A stretch of 64,000 nucleotides of DNA from Tumebacillus amylolyticus (GTDB taxonomy: Bacteria > Bacillota > Bacilli > Tumebacillales > Tumebacillaceae), in the NCBI RefSeq assembly GCF_016722965.1, contig NZ_JAEQNB010000002.1:1-64000 (forward strand). Direction: 5' to 3'. The stretch's first letter is position 1. Each line of letters begins with the position of its first letter. Made by a program: the position numbers and the translations under genes. The notes under the pieces were generated by a model that was not told where the DNA came from, ran no database searches, and saw nothing but the letters and a program-made list of their open reading frames with translations. Shown piece by piece: positions 41,710 through 50,107 of this stretch.

Positions 41710-41880
41710 AAAGTGCATCTAGGGTTCCGTCTTTTTTGGTGAAAAAAAGAGCTGGTCCGAGCGATGCAGGCGTGTTTGTTTTCGAAACAGATGCGCTACA
41801 CCCCAGGGAGAAAAGCCCGGAAGGATAGGTTTCACTTGCGATTTTTCGGCGAGTGAAGTCTATCCTTCCGGGCTATTTAC
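41710..41880 (+). promoter_or_regulatory. ykkC-type (probable PRPP) aptamer with terminator
   Basis: Directly after the guanine aptamer lie the ykkC core elements in order. GCATCTAGGGTTCCG (41716-41730) is followed by a variable stem (TCTTTTTT/AAAAAAGA), CTGGTCCGAGCGATGCAGGC (41753-41772), a second variable stem and ACACCCCAGGGAGAAAAGCCC. ykkC subtype 2b RNAs bind PRPP and are known in tandem with guanine aptamers. The terminator (41814-41876) uses the aptamer's 3' strand, AGCCCGGAAGGATAG, as its 5' arm, so ligand binding should prevent termination. PRPP is inferred from the tandem context; ppGpp or guanidine subtypes are less likely here. Confidence 0.85.
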
Positions 41881-41910
41881 TTTTTCTGACTACAAAGGAG
41901 ACGGTGAGAG

Positions 41911-42513
41911 ATGAAATTGTTGCAAGATCGCATCCGCCAAGACGGCGTCGCGTTGAACGGTCAGGTGTTGAAAGTGGACTCGTTCTTGAACCACCAAGTC
42001 GATGCAGGGTTGACGATGGAGATCGGCAAAGCGTTCGCGGCGGAGTTTGGCGCACAGGGCGTGACCAAAGTGCTGACGATTGAAGCGAGCGGCATTCATT
42101 TCGCGCTGGCGACGGCGGTGGCGCTGGGCGTTCCGTTCGTCTACGCCAAGAAGAAAAAAGCCGTCACCCTCACCGAAGACCTCTACACCGTTCCCGTACA
42201 CAGCTTCACACGCGGGGAGACGTTTAACGTAAGCGTCTCGAAGCGTTATCTGCAGGCAGAAGATCGCGTGCTGATCGTCGACGACTTCCTCGCGACCGGC
42301 GACGCCCTGCTTGGGCTGCAAGAAATCGTCCGCCTCTCGGGGGCTCATCTCGTCGGGATCGGCGCTGTCATTGAAAAAAGCTTCCAAGAAGGCCGTGCGA
42401 AGCTCGAAGCGACAGGTGTCAAAATTCATTCGCTCGCCCGCATCAAGTCGATGTCGCCGGAGCATATGGAGTTCCTCGAAGAGGAGAGCCTCACCCCCGT
42501 CGCGACGAAGTAA
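41911..42513 (+). CDS. xpt: Xanthine phosphoribosyltransferase
   Basis: Converts xanthine (and guanine) plus PRPP to the nucleotide in purine salvage. The 200-residue product matches B. subtilis Xpt over its length, including MKLLQDRIRQDGVALNGQVLKVDSFLNHQVD at the start and the PRPP-binding loop VLIVDDFLATGDA at residues 120-132. The ATG at 41911 has AAAGGAG upstream. It is co-transcribed with pbuX under the tandem guanine/ykkC-type leader. Sensing of PRPP makes sense because PRPP is the enzyme's co-substrate. Confidence 0.96.
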   Translation: MKLLQDRIRQDGVALNGQVLKVDSFLNHQVDAGLTMEIGKAFAAEFGAQGVTKVLTIEASGIHFALATAVALGVPFVYAKKKKAVTLTEDLYTVPVHSFTRGETFNVSVSKRYLQAEDRVLIVDDFLATGDALLGLQEIVRLSGAHLVGIGAVIEKSFQEGRAKLEATGVKIHSLARIKSMSPEHMEFLEEESLTPVATK

Positions 42514-42608
42514 CTTTTCCGAAGAGCACTCCTTGCTTGAACCACAACTCCTGTTTCGTACCGATTCGATCTTGAACTTATCTTATTTCCTTCTAGGAGG
42601 CTCCCCCC

Positions 42609-43922
42609 ATGTTGAGCAAACAAAAGATTTTCACCCTCGGTCTCCAGCATGTGCTCGCGATGTATGCAGGGGCGATTATCGTTCCGTTGATCATCGGCGG
42701 TGCGTTGAAGATGACCCCGACGCAGATGGCGTATCTGATCGCCGCCGACCTGTTTACCTGCGGGCTGGCGACGCTCTTGCAAGTGATCGGCACGAAATTT
42801 GTCGGCATCAAGCTCCCGGTCGTGCTCGGTTGTACGTTTACGGCGGTCGGCCCGATTATTGCGATCTCTTCCACGTCAAACCTCGCGACGGCGTACGGTT
42901 CGATTCTCGTCGCGGGTCTTGCGGTGTTCCTGCTCGCTCCGCTGTTCGGCAAACTGCTTCGCTTTTTCCCGACCGTTGTGACTGGTTCGGTTGTCACGAT
43001 CATCGGTCTGACGCTGATCCCGGTTGCCATGAACAACGCCGCCGGCGGTCAAGGTGCACCGGACTTCGGTCAACCGCGCAATTTGGTTCTGGCACTTGGT
43101 ACCCTGTTGCTGATTCTCGTGATCAACCGTCTGTTCACCGGATTCGTTCGTGCCGTTTCCGTTTTGATCGGTCTCATTGTGGGGACGATTGCAGCTTCGT
43201 TCATTGGTATGGTTTCTTTTGCAAACGTTGCGGATGCTTCGTGGTTCAACATCGTTCAGCCGTTCTACTTCGGCACTCCGCAGTTCAGCATCTCCGCGAT
43301 TCTGACGATGGTGCTCGTTTGCATCATCTCGATGGTCGAATCGACCGGCGTCTACTTCGCGCTCGGCAAGATCGTCGGGGCTGATCTGAAAGAAAACGAC
43401 ATCGTCAAAGGTCTGCGTGCCGAGGGCATCGCCATCCTGCTCGGCGGGTTCTTCAACTCCTTCCCGTACACCACCTTCTCGCAAAACGTCGGCCTCGTCT
43501 CTCTGACCCGTGTGAAAACCCGCAATGTCATCATCGCGGCCGGCGGCATTCTGGTCGTGCTGGGTCTCCTGCCGAAATTGGCGGCTCTGGCGACTGTGAT
43601 TCCGAGTGCCGTGCTTGGCGGTGCGATGATCGCGATGTTCGGAATGGTCGTCTCGTCCGGCATCAACATCCTGTCCGAAGTCGATTTCAAGCAAAATGAA
43701 AACCTGCTCATCGTCGCCTGCTCCCTCGCCGTCGGCCTCGGTTCCGCCACCGTCCCGCAGATGTTCGACCAACTGCCGACCACGCTGAAGATGCTCCTGC
43801 AAAACGGCATTGTGACCGGCTCGCTCACTGCGGTGGCGTTGAACATCTTCCTCCAAGCGAAGACGAAAAAGCAAACCTCCACTTCCCAAACCACCACGCA
43901 ACCGAGTGGTGCCCGCGCGTAA
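42609..43922 (+). CDS. pbuX: Xanthine permease (NCS2 family)
   Basis: Purine base importer of the NCS2 (NAT) family, 437 residues and about 12-14 membrane segments. FTLGLQHVLAMYAGAIIVPL near the N-terminus is the family opening. The middle shows TVVTGSVVTIIGLTLIPVAM, and SMVESTGVYFALGKIVGADL with NSFPYTTFSQNVGL covers the substrate-binding helices 8-10. The C-terminus is a short Ser/Thr/Gln-rich cytosolic tail. AGGAGG precedes the ATG at 42609. Its place after xpt behind a guanine aptamer supports xanthine transport. Confidence 0.95.
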   Translation: MLSKQKIFTLGLQHVLAMYAGAIIVPLIIGGALKMTPTQMAYLIAADLFTCGLATLLQVIGTKFVGIKLPVVLGCTFTAVGPIIAISSTSNLATAYGSILVAGLAVFLLAPLFGKLLRFFPTVVTGSVVTIIGLTLIPVAMNNAAGGQGAPDFGQPRNLVLALGTLLLILVINRLFTGFVRAVSVLIGLIVGTIAASFIGMVSFANVADASWFNIVQPFYFGTPQFSISAILTMVLVCIISMVESTGVYFALGKIVGADLKENDIVKGLRAEGIAILLGGFFNSFPYTTFSQNVGLVSLTRVKTRNVIIAAGGILVVLGLLPKLAALATVIPSAVLGGAMIAMFGMVVSSGINILSEVDFKQNENLLIVACSLAVGLGSATVPQMFDQLPTTLKMLLQNGIVTGSLTAVALNIFLQAKTKKQTSTSQTTTQPSGARA

Positions 43923-43937
43923 TCAAAACAGAAAAAA

Positions 43938-43972
43938 ACAAAGCCCCCGCCAATCGACGGGGGCTTTGTTCG
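43938..43972 (+). terminator. Probable terminator after pbuX
   Basis: An 11-bp stem, ACAAAGCCCCC/GGGGGCTTTGT; the T run after it is short, so termination may be partial. Confidence 0.6.
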
Positions 43973-43984
43973 TTAACATGGCGC

Positions 43985-44042
43985 ACTCAGGACGAGTGGC
44001 TTTTTTTGAAAAAGTGACCAACTCAGTACGTGTGGCATTTTT
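43985..44042 (+). repeat. Two imperfect direct repeats after pbuX
   Basis: ACTCAGNACGNGTGGCNTTTTT occurs at 43985-44005 and again at 44021-44042. The first copy can fold as a short CACTC/GAGTG hairpin followed by T residues. Together with the neighbouring hairpins the stretch could act as a serial terminator region. Confidence 0.4.
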
Positions 44043-44049
44043 ACGAATG

Positions 44050-44082
44050 GGACCCCCCCGTGTGCGTGGGAGGGTCTTTTTT
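44050..44082 (+). terminator. Rightward hairpin with T run before the S-layer gene end
   Basis: GACCC...GGGTC closes a GC-rich hairpin followed by six T on the plus strand, the last of several hairpins between pbuX and the convergent S-layer gene. Confidence 0.55.
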
Positions 44083-44093
44083 CTGCTTGAAGA

Positions 44094-46817
44094 CTACTTG
44101 GGTTGTTTGTAGTTTTTGAATGCGTTTTGCAGGATGTAGTAGCTGTCTTTCAAGCGTTCGTGGTAGGTGGGGACGTCCCATTTGGCCCAGGTGTAGGGCG
44201 TGGAATCGACCGTCACCGGGGCGGTGTCCGTGTTGGCACGCAGCAGGGGCTCGACGGTGACGCCCGGACTTTGTGCGGCTTGCAGTTTGCCGGCCGAGTA
44301 CGGGTAGTCCCAGACTTGCAGGGAACTCGGGTCGGTGTACCCCAGCATCATCCACGGAATTCGCACTTCCAACACATTGCCTTTGGCGTACCAGTCGGAC
44401 AGCGACGTCTGTCCCGTTTTCATGATCCCGACGTCGAGGTCTTCGAACGGGATGTTTTTCCCGCTCTGCGGGAGTTTGAGCGCATACGAGAGCGCGAGTT
44501 TCCACGGGAGGAACTTGCCCTGTGCCGCGTCTTGGTAGGACGGATCGAACGGCACCACGCCGCCCGACTTGCCGGCATACTGGAACGTATGCTGGTCATA
44601 CGCGCTGTTCACGTACAGTCGCGACCCGTCATTGTCTCCCTTCACTTGCAGCAGGAACTCCACCGGCGACTTGAACGTCACGCCCGGAGCTTTGTCCGCC
44701 GTTGCACTGCCGCCGCCGAGCACGTCAAAGCCCGCCGTGAACGTCTCTTTTGAAAAGTCCCAGTTGCCCGACTTTTTCTGTGCCAAGAGGTACAGGTACG
44801 CTTCATCGTGCGAAACGGAGAGGTCGAAGCCCGGATAGGAAGCGGTGGTTTTGTTCGCACGCTTCGCCCAATCGGACGTTTCCCCGTCCAGTCGGATCAC
44901 ATCGTCGGCCGTCTTGCCCGGCTCCATCTCGACGACGCCGAAGTTCGCCTCGTTCGTCAAGCGGTTGAACCAAAACGCACGACGGTCACGCGGCATCGTG
45001 AGCGACATCGTGTTCCACGTGTACTTGAACCACTCGTCTTGCCACGAGAACACGAACCCGCCGTCATACCCTTCGTTGTAGATACTTCCTTGCAAGTCCG
45101 CATCGATTTGCCCTTGCTCTTGCTCCGTATGCATCCCTTGGTTGCGATCCAACGGCCCGCGATGTGCCATCCCGCGAGAGCTCGGCACGCCAAACTCTGC
45201 CACCATGATCGGCAGGCCCGGCGTTTGTTTTTTCAAATCGTGCAGGTAGCCGGCATACGGGTTCACCGCGCCGGTCGAATCTTTGTAAGTCTGGTAGCCG
45301 GAATCAAAACGCAGGAAGTCCGGATAGTACGGGTACGCGTGGTACGCCGCATAGTACCCTGCGCTCCATTTGTCCGTGTTGCCGAGGTGCGTCGGGTCGA
45401 CCGACACCATGTCTTCCTCGGGGAACGGTTCCTCCGGATGCTTGAGCGGGTCGGCGGTGACCCAGTTCGTAAACGCCACTGGATGTTGCCAGCCGAATTT
45501 CATCTCTTCCGTGCCCACGGTGTCGAGCAACTGCGCCAACCAGCTTTCAAATGGCGTCGCATTCGCTTTCGCCGCAAAGTACGTCCCGCTGTACGGCTGC
45601 ATCCCCGGATGGTTGTCGTTGGTCAACTTGACGGCGTTCGGGAACCACTCCGTGCCGAGAAGCCAGCCTGCCAGGTATTTGGAGGCATCGGTGCGGAACG
45701 TGCCATAAGCATGACCCGGCATCACCGGACGGCTCAAATCTCCGTGGACGGCGTGCACCGCGTCGACGATCTCGCCTTTGAATTGGTTGGTGATCGCGGA
45801 GGACAGCGCATCGGCTCCGTTGCCGTCTGCAATCAACTCCTCCTCAGGCGACCAGATGCCTTGGAGGAAATAGAGCGGGTCTGTGCGTCCTGCGTTGAAC
45901 TCGTCAAGCGCTTCATAGAAGTACGGCGGCAAGATCGTGTACACGCGAACGAGATCGACGTTCATCGCCTTCATCTGTTGGAACCAGCGCAGATAATCTT
46001 GCTTGGTCGGCGAGAGTTCACCCGGATAGTGACCCGGTGTCGTCGCGCCTAGGTTTACCCCGTTCCAGAACTTCGTGTTCCAGTTCGTGCCGTCGAAGAG
46101 GGCGATGTGGCCGTTCTTGACAGCGGTAATTTGTTTGATGCCGTTTGTCTCTTGGACGGGGTGGGGCTTTTCGTTCAGGGCGTTGAGCGTTTTGTAGATC
46201 ATGTAGGCGGCTTCGGCACGGGTCGCGTTGCGGCGGGGTTCGAAGTTGTTGTCGGTGATGTTTGGCAGAGCGCGTTGGTACGCTTGGTAGACGTCTTGGC
46301 GCGCCCAGTCGCTGATGGAGCTGTCGTCGTTGAATTTGAAACTCGACTCCGGCTTGTCGGCGAGGTTACCGTGTCGAATGGCACGTTGAAGCATGACGGC
46401 CATCTCTTCGCGGGTGATCCGGTTTTCGGGGCGGTAGGTGGAGTCTTCGTAGCCGAAAATCAAACCGCCGTCTGTCGCGGCCGAGATGTAACTTGCGCCC
46501 CAGTGTGCGCCGACGTCGTGGAACTTCTGGGCGGAGGTTGACTTGGTCAGATGCAGAGCGTCGGTGATCATCTTGGCGAATTCGGCACGGGTGACGCTGC
46601 CGTTCGGGTTGAAGTAGAGCACGCCGTCAGAGCCTGTGGCTCCGTTGACCACGCCTGCTTCGCGCATTTTCAAAATGGCATCAGACGCCCAGTAGCTCTT
46701 CGGAACATCTGGAAAATTAGAATTCGCAGCGTCTGCCGCCGTCGCGCTGAGAGCACCCAGCGGAGAGAGTGCGAGCAGAGACGCAAGTGCGGCTGTCCAA
46801 ATACGAGACTTATACAC
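44094..46817 (-). CDS. S-layer-anchored glycosidase-like surface protein
   Basis: Exported protein of 907 residues. A signal peptide (1-29, ending ATAADA) is followed by three SLH domains (about 34-90, 97-160, 162-225; for example FPDVPKSYWASDAILKMREAGVV and TRAEFAKMI), which bind pyruvylated wall polymer. Residues 240-640 look like a (beta/alpha)8 glycoside hydrolase of clan A type, with NGVNLGATTPG, YLRWFQQMKAMNVDLVRVYT and IMVAEFGVPSSRG holding a likely catalytic Glu. The last 260 residues resemble a beta-sandwich carbohydrate-binding module. The GTG start at 46817 has GGGG seven bases upstream. The substrate is unknown. Confidence 0.85.
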   Translation of the reverse strand: MYKSRIWTAALASLLALSPLGALSATAADAANSNFPDVPKSYWASDAILKMREAGVVNGATGSDGVLYFNPNGSVTRAEFAKMITDALHLTKSTSAQKFHDVGAHWGASYISAATDGGLIFGYEDSTYRPENRITREEMAVMLQRAIRHGNLADKPESSFKFNDDSSISDWARQDVYQAYQRALPNITDNNFEPRRNATRAEAAYMIYKTLNALNEKPHPVQETNGIKQITAVKNGHIALFDGTNWNTKFWNGVNLGATTPGHYPGELSPTKQDYLRWFQQMKAMNVDLVRVYTILPPYFYEALDEFNAGRTDPLYFLQGIWSPEEELIADGNGADALSSAITNQFKGEIVDAVHAVHGDLSRPVMPGHAYGTFRTDASKYLAGWLLGTEWFPNAVKLTNDNHPGMQPYSGTYFAAKANATPFESWLAQLLDTVGTEEMKFGWQHPVAFTNWVTADPLKHPEEPFPEEDMVSVDPTHLGNTDKWSAGYYAAYHAYPYYPDFLRFDSGYQTYKDSTGAVNPYAGYLHDLKKQTPGLPIMVAEFGVPSSRGMAHRGPLDRNQGMHTEQEQGQIDADLQGSIYNEGYDGGFVFSWQDEWFKYTWNTMSLTMPRDRRAFWFNRLTNEANFGVVEMEPGKTADDVIRLDGETSDWAKRANKTTASYPGFDLSVSHDEAYLYLLAQKKSGNWDFSKETFTAGFDVLGGGSATADKAPGVTFKSPVEFLLQVKGDNDGSRLYVNSAYDQHTFQYAGKSGGVVPFDPSYQDAAQGKFLPWKLALSYALKLPQSGKNIPFEDLDVGIMKTGQTSLSDWYAKGNVLEVRIPWMMLGYTDPSSLQVWDYPYSAGKLQAAQSPGVTVEPLLRANTDTAPVTVDSTPYTWAKWDVPTYHERLKDSYYILQNAFKNYKQPK

Positions 46818-46888
46818 AGGAAATCCCCTTATTAGTAAATTTAAGTACCCTCCCATTCTATCAAAAACAGAAAATCCAGCCTAGTAAA

Positions 46889-46930
46889 AAAACGCCTCCG
46901 GCGGCCACAGCCACCAGAGGCGTTTTTTTT
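46889..46930. terminator. Terminator after the small ORF pair
   Basis: AACGCCTC/GAGGCGTT with A and T runs on both sides, 1 base from the stop of the 66-residue gene; it acts mainly on the minus strand. Confidence 0.8.
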
Positions 46931-47130
46931 TACAGATCCGAGCTGTCGTCGTAATCGGCGCGGAAGCCGTCTTTGGCTGCGAGCGGGGCGCCGTCGCCGT
47001 CGTCGTCTTGGCCGTTGGTGTTGAGTCCCATCTGGCTTGCGAGTTCTTCGACTTGGTTTTGCAGGCCCTCTTCACGAGCCGCGTCTTTCGCTGCGTTCAG
47101 ACCCTTCTGGATCGCGTTGTTGTTGTCCAT
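46930..47130 (-). CDS. Hypothetical acidic protein, 66 residues
   Basis: A small, very acidic, probably helical protein (MDNNNAIQKGLNAAKDAARE at the start and an Asp-rich DDDGDG stretch in the middle). I do not recognise it. GAGGAGG lies nine bases before the ATG at 47130, and a terminator follows directly. It overlaps the 3' part of the upstream small ORF by 59 bases in another frame. Confidence 0.65.
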   Translation of the reverse strand: MDNNNAIQKGLNAAKDAAREEGLQNQVEELASQMGLNTNGQDDDGDGAPLAAKDGFRADYDDSSDL

Positions 47131-47245
47131 GTGTGGTAGCCTCCTCTGCTTGTTCTTGAACTTCTTTCAAAGTAAACGCCTCATCCGTGCCCGCCTCAAA
47201 ATCGGCTTGCAACGCACTTCGAATTCCATCTCGGTCTCGGCTCAT
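47072..47245 (-). CDS. Hypothetical protein, 57 residues
   Basis: An ATG at 47245 with GAGAGGG seven bases upstream opens a hydrophilic 57-residue frame (MSRDRDGIRSALQADFEAGT). It lies just after the spore photoproduct lyase gene and ends 58 bases inside the next small gene. The first 35 codons look protein-like. The overlapping tail does not, so a shifted stop or a sequencing frameshift is possible. Confidence 0.45.
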   Translation of the reverse strand: MSRDRDGIRSALQADFEAGTDEAFTLKEVQEQAEEATTHGQQQRDPEGSERSERRGS

Positions 47246-47258
47246 CAGCAGACCCTCT

Positions 47259-48284
47259 CTACGTGAAGTAATCAACCCGCGCCTCTGGGAAGTATTCCGC
47301 AATCAACGCCCGGAGATGCATGTCCAACGCCGTTGCATCGTCTGTCGGATACACCCACTTCCCTCGCCCGTACTTCCCCCATTTGTACTTGCGCTTCTCC
47401 TCGTCCATGTCGAGTTTCGTCTTCGGATACCGCTCCAAGATCACTTTCTTCGCCGTCGCCGTAAACCGATGCTGGATCAACTCAAACGTGAGATTCTTCT
47501 TGGCTTCCGGCACGAGCACCCGGCTCAAACGCTCGATCAACTCCGCATACCCCTCTTGCCACCCGTCATAGATCATCAACGGCGCGAGGATGAACCCCAG
47601 CGGATACCCCGCCTTCGCGATCTTCCCCGCCGCTTCGATCCGCTCCTCAAAATTGGCGACACCCGGCTCAAAGTTTTTGATCACATAGCGCGAGTTGATC
47701 GAAAAACGAAACCGAGTCTTGCCGTTATGCTTCGCGTCGAGCAGCGAGTCCACCTCATCGTACTTCGTGACAAAACGCAAACTCCCCAACTCCGACTCTC
47801 CAAAAAACTCGATCATCCGCTTCAAATTCCCCGTCAAATACTCCACGGCAATCGGATCGGACGAACAAGCCGCTTCAAAAACGGTTGGCTCCGGCGCCCG
47901 TTCATCAATGTACTTCTGCGCCGTCTCCAAAATTTCATCAATGTTGACGTACACTCGTATGTACGGTTTCTTGCCCATCGTCGTTTGGAGATAGCAATAA
48001 TGACAGTGCCCCGGACACCCTGTCGACGGCGGAAGCGAGAAGTCGGCGGAAGGTTTCGAGGTCTCCAACTTCATCGTTTTTTTGATCCCGACAACGAGCG
48101 TGCTTTTCGCATTGCGGTACGCTTGTTGCGGCGTGTCGCCTGGGATGCCGGTTACCCGGTTGTGCGAAGTCGTGGTTTGGATCGGTTTGCCCTGTTCTTT
48201 AAACATCCGGTACAGACGATCCCCCACCTCATACTCCAACGCCTTCGGTTCAAAATACACATAGTCCGGCTCAAATTTCGACAT
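47259..48284 (-). CDS. splB: Spore photoproduct lyase
   Basis: Radical-SAM enzyme that reverses the 5,6-dihydrothymine dimer formed by UV in spore DNA. The 341-residue product has the cluster motif C90-x3-C94-x2-C97 in STGCPGHCHYCYL and the catalytic hydrogen-donating Cys140 in FEAACSSDP, at nearly the same position as Cys141 of B. subtilis SplB. The C-terminal KYKWGKYGRGKWVY is also typical. The ATG at 48284 has GGGGG upstream. It marks the organism as a spore former. It is followed leftward by two small hypothetical genes. Confidence 0.96.
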   Translation of the reverse strand: MSKFEPDYVYFEPKALEYEVGDRLYRMFKEQGKPIQTTTSHNRVTGIPGDTPQQAYRNAKSTLVVGIKKTMKLETSKPSADFSLPPSTGCPGHCHYCYLQTTMGKKPYIRVYVNIDEILETAQKYIDERAPEPTVFEAACSSDPIAVEYLTGNLKRMIEFFGESELGSLRFVTKYDEVDSLLDAKHNGKTRFRFSINSRYVIKNFEPGVANFEERIEAAGKIAKAGYPLGFILAPLMIYDGWQEGYAELIERLSRVLVPEAKKNLTFELIQHRFTATAKKVILERYPKTKLDMDEEKRKYKWGKYGRGKWVYPTDDATALDMHLRALIAEYFPEARVDYFT

Positions 48285-48306
48285 GCCCTCACACCCCCTC
48301 ACTTTT

Positions 48307-48792
48307 TCAAGTCAGTATCAGCGAGTACACCAACCCCACTGCCACGCCGAATGCCGCCCCGCCCGCCACCTCAATCGGCTGATGGCCGAGCAGTTCTTTG
48401 AGATGCTTGCGCTGGCGGCGCAGTCCACGACGGGAGAATTCAGGGTCGTCCGTCTCGATATGTTTGTCAAACGCCTCTTCCAGTTCGTTGATCGCCATCG
48501 CCTGCTCACCGGCATGACGGCGGATGCCCATTGCATCGTACATGACGATCAGCCCCAACACGCAGGTGATCGCAAACATCGTACTGCCCACCCCTTCGCG
48601 ATACCCCGAAGAAGAAGCCAACGCCATCACACCCGCCGAATGCGAACTCGGCATCCCGCCCGATCCGAAAAAACGCGACCAATCCCACTCCCGGTGATAC
48701 AAGAAGTGCAACGGAATCTTGACCGCCTGCGCCAAAAAAATCGCGGAAAAGGAAGCGACCAGCGGTACATTTTCAAGAAGTGAGAAAACCAA
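48307..48792 (-). CDS. Divergent PAP2 family (DUF212, YuiD-like) membrane protein
   Basis: A membrane protein of 161 residues related to PAP2 phosphatases. GGMPSSHSAGVMALASS holds the SGxxSxH-like core and MYDAMGIRRHAGEQA the second motif; HLKELLGHQPIEVAGGAAFG is the DUF212 signature near the C-terminus. It aligns by eye with B. subtilis YuiD throughout. The start is uncertain: TTG at 48792 gives an N-terminus like YuiD, and a GTG at 48804 is the alternative. It lies just before the spore photoproduct lyase gene. The substrate is unknown. Confidence 0.88.
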   Translation of the reverse strand: MVFSLLENVPLVASFSAIFLAQAVKIPLHFLYHREWDWSRFFGSGGMPSSHSAGVMALASSSGYREGVGSTMFAITCVLGLIVMYDAMGIRRHAGEQAMAINELEEAFDKHIETDDPEFSRRGLRRQRKHLKELLGHQPIEVAGGAAFGVAVGLVYSLILT

Positions 48793-48842
48793 CGTCTGAG
48801 ACACCCCTTTCTCTCTCTCCCGTTAGTATGTCAAGAAACGGA

Positions 48843-48885
48843 AAAAACCCTCCTCCCACGCATGTGGAAGAAGGGTTCTTTTTAG
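48843..48885. terminator. Terminator after the M42 peptidase gene
   Basis: AACCCT-CTTCCAC and GTGGGAGGAGGGTT arms with T runs on both strands. Confidence 0.8.
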
Positions 48886-48896
48886 AAAAAAAGAGA

Positions 48897-49973
48897 TTAG
48901 TACAGGTGCAGTTCCTCAACGGTTTTCTTGTCGAGTTTCTTGATCACAGCCGTGATCAGTTCTGCCGCCTGTTCGAAGTCTTTGCGAGCCATGATCGCGG
49001 TATGGCTGTGGATGTAGCGGGTTGCAAAGCCGATGACGATCGACGGACAACCGATGCCGGTGAGATGGAATTTGCCTGCGTCGGTGCCGCCGCCTGCGAG
49101 AGCGTCGGTTTGCAGGTTGATGCCCAGTTCCTTCGCGGTGTCCATGACGAGATTGCGCAGACCTACGTGCGGAACCATCGACGCGTCGAAGATCATCATC
49201 AGCGGACCATCGCCGAGGTTGCAAGAAGCCGGGTACAGTTCAAAGCCCGGGGTGTCGTACGCGAGACCGACGTCGACTGCGAACGCGATGTCCGGTTGCA
49301 CGAGGTTGGCCATGACTTGCGCACCGCGCAGACCGACTTCCTCTTGCACGGTAGCGCCGGAGAAGACGACGTTCGGGTGGTCTTGGTCTTTCAGTTGGTT
49401 CAGAACTTCAATCGCTACACCGCAACCTGCGCGGTTGTCGAGCGCTTTCGCTGCCCAGAACTCGCCGTCACGCATCTCGAAGAAGTCCGAAACCGGGATG
49501 ATCGGGTCGCCCACGCGAATGCCCATGCGCTCGGCGTCTTCTTTGTCACGAGCACCGATGTCGATGAACATCGATTTGATCTCGGTGACTTTGCCGCGCT
49601 CTTCGGCCGTCAGCACGTGCGGAGCTTTGGAGCCGATGATGCCGATGATATCGCCATTGCTGGTTTTGATGCGGACGCGTTGGGAGAGCATAACAGCCGG
49701 CCACCAGCCGCCGAGCGATTGGAATTTCAGATAGCCTTTGTCGGTAATGTATGTAACCATCCAGCCTACCTCATCGAGATGGCCTGCTACCAAGATATTC
49801 GGGCCGTCTGCTTGACCCACTTTTTTCCCGAGGATGCCGCCCAGTCGATCGCGGACAATCTCGTCGGAAAGCGGTTGCAAATAGCCTTGCATTTTCTCAC
49901 GTACTTCGCGTTCAAAGCCCGGTACGCCGTCAACTTCGGTCAGGTCTTTCATCATTTTTACTACATCTGACAT
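48897..49973 (-). CDS. M42 family metallopeptidase (YsdC-like aminopeptidase)
   Basis: Cytosolic dinuclear-metal aminopeptidase of 358 residues, of the group once misnamed endoglucanase. The expected ligands are seen: His in VAGHLDEVGW, Asp in KALDNRAGCG, the catalytic/metal Glu pair in TVQEEVGLRGAQ, Asp in AVDVG and a C-terminal His in RYIHSHTAIM. Such enzymes form large tetrahedral particles that degrade peptides. Several paralogues are usual in Bacillota, so a specific name is not given. The start at 49973 has GGGGGTAAC upstream. It is monocistronic. Confidence 0.93.
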   Translation of the reverse strand: MSDVVKMMKDLTEVDGVPGFEREVREKMQGYLQPLSDEIVRDRLGGILGKKVGQADGPNILVAGHLDEVGWMVTYITDKGYLKFQSLGGWWPAVMLSQRVRIKTSNGDIIGIIGSKAPHVLTAEERGKVTEIKSMFIDIGARDKEDAERMGIRVGDPIIPVSDFFEMRDGEFWAAKALDNRAGCGVAIEVLNQLKDQDHPNVVFSGATVQEEVGLRGAQVMANLVQPDIAFAVDVGLAYDTPGFELYPASCNLGDGPLMMIFDASMVPHVGLRNLVMDTAKELGINLQTDALAGGGTDAGKFHLTGIGCPSIVIGFATRYIHSHTAIMARKDFEQAAELITAVIKKLDKKTVEELHLY

Positions 49974-50107
49974 TGTTGTTACCCCCTTGTTCTTCGTGTA
50001 GTGTATCCTTTTTGTACAAATCTACCCTTTGCCCCACTACCATAGTACCGAAATATTTCGGTTTTGTAAAAATAAATCCCCGTGCCCTTTCGGACCCGGG
50101 GTTTTTG

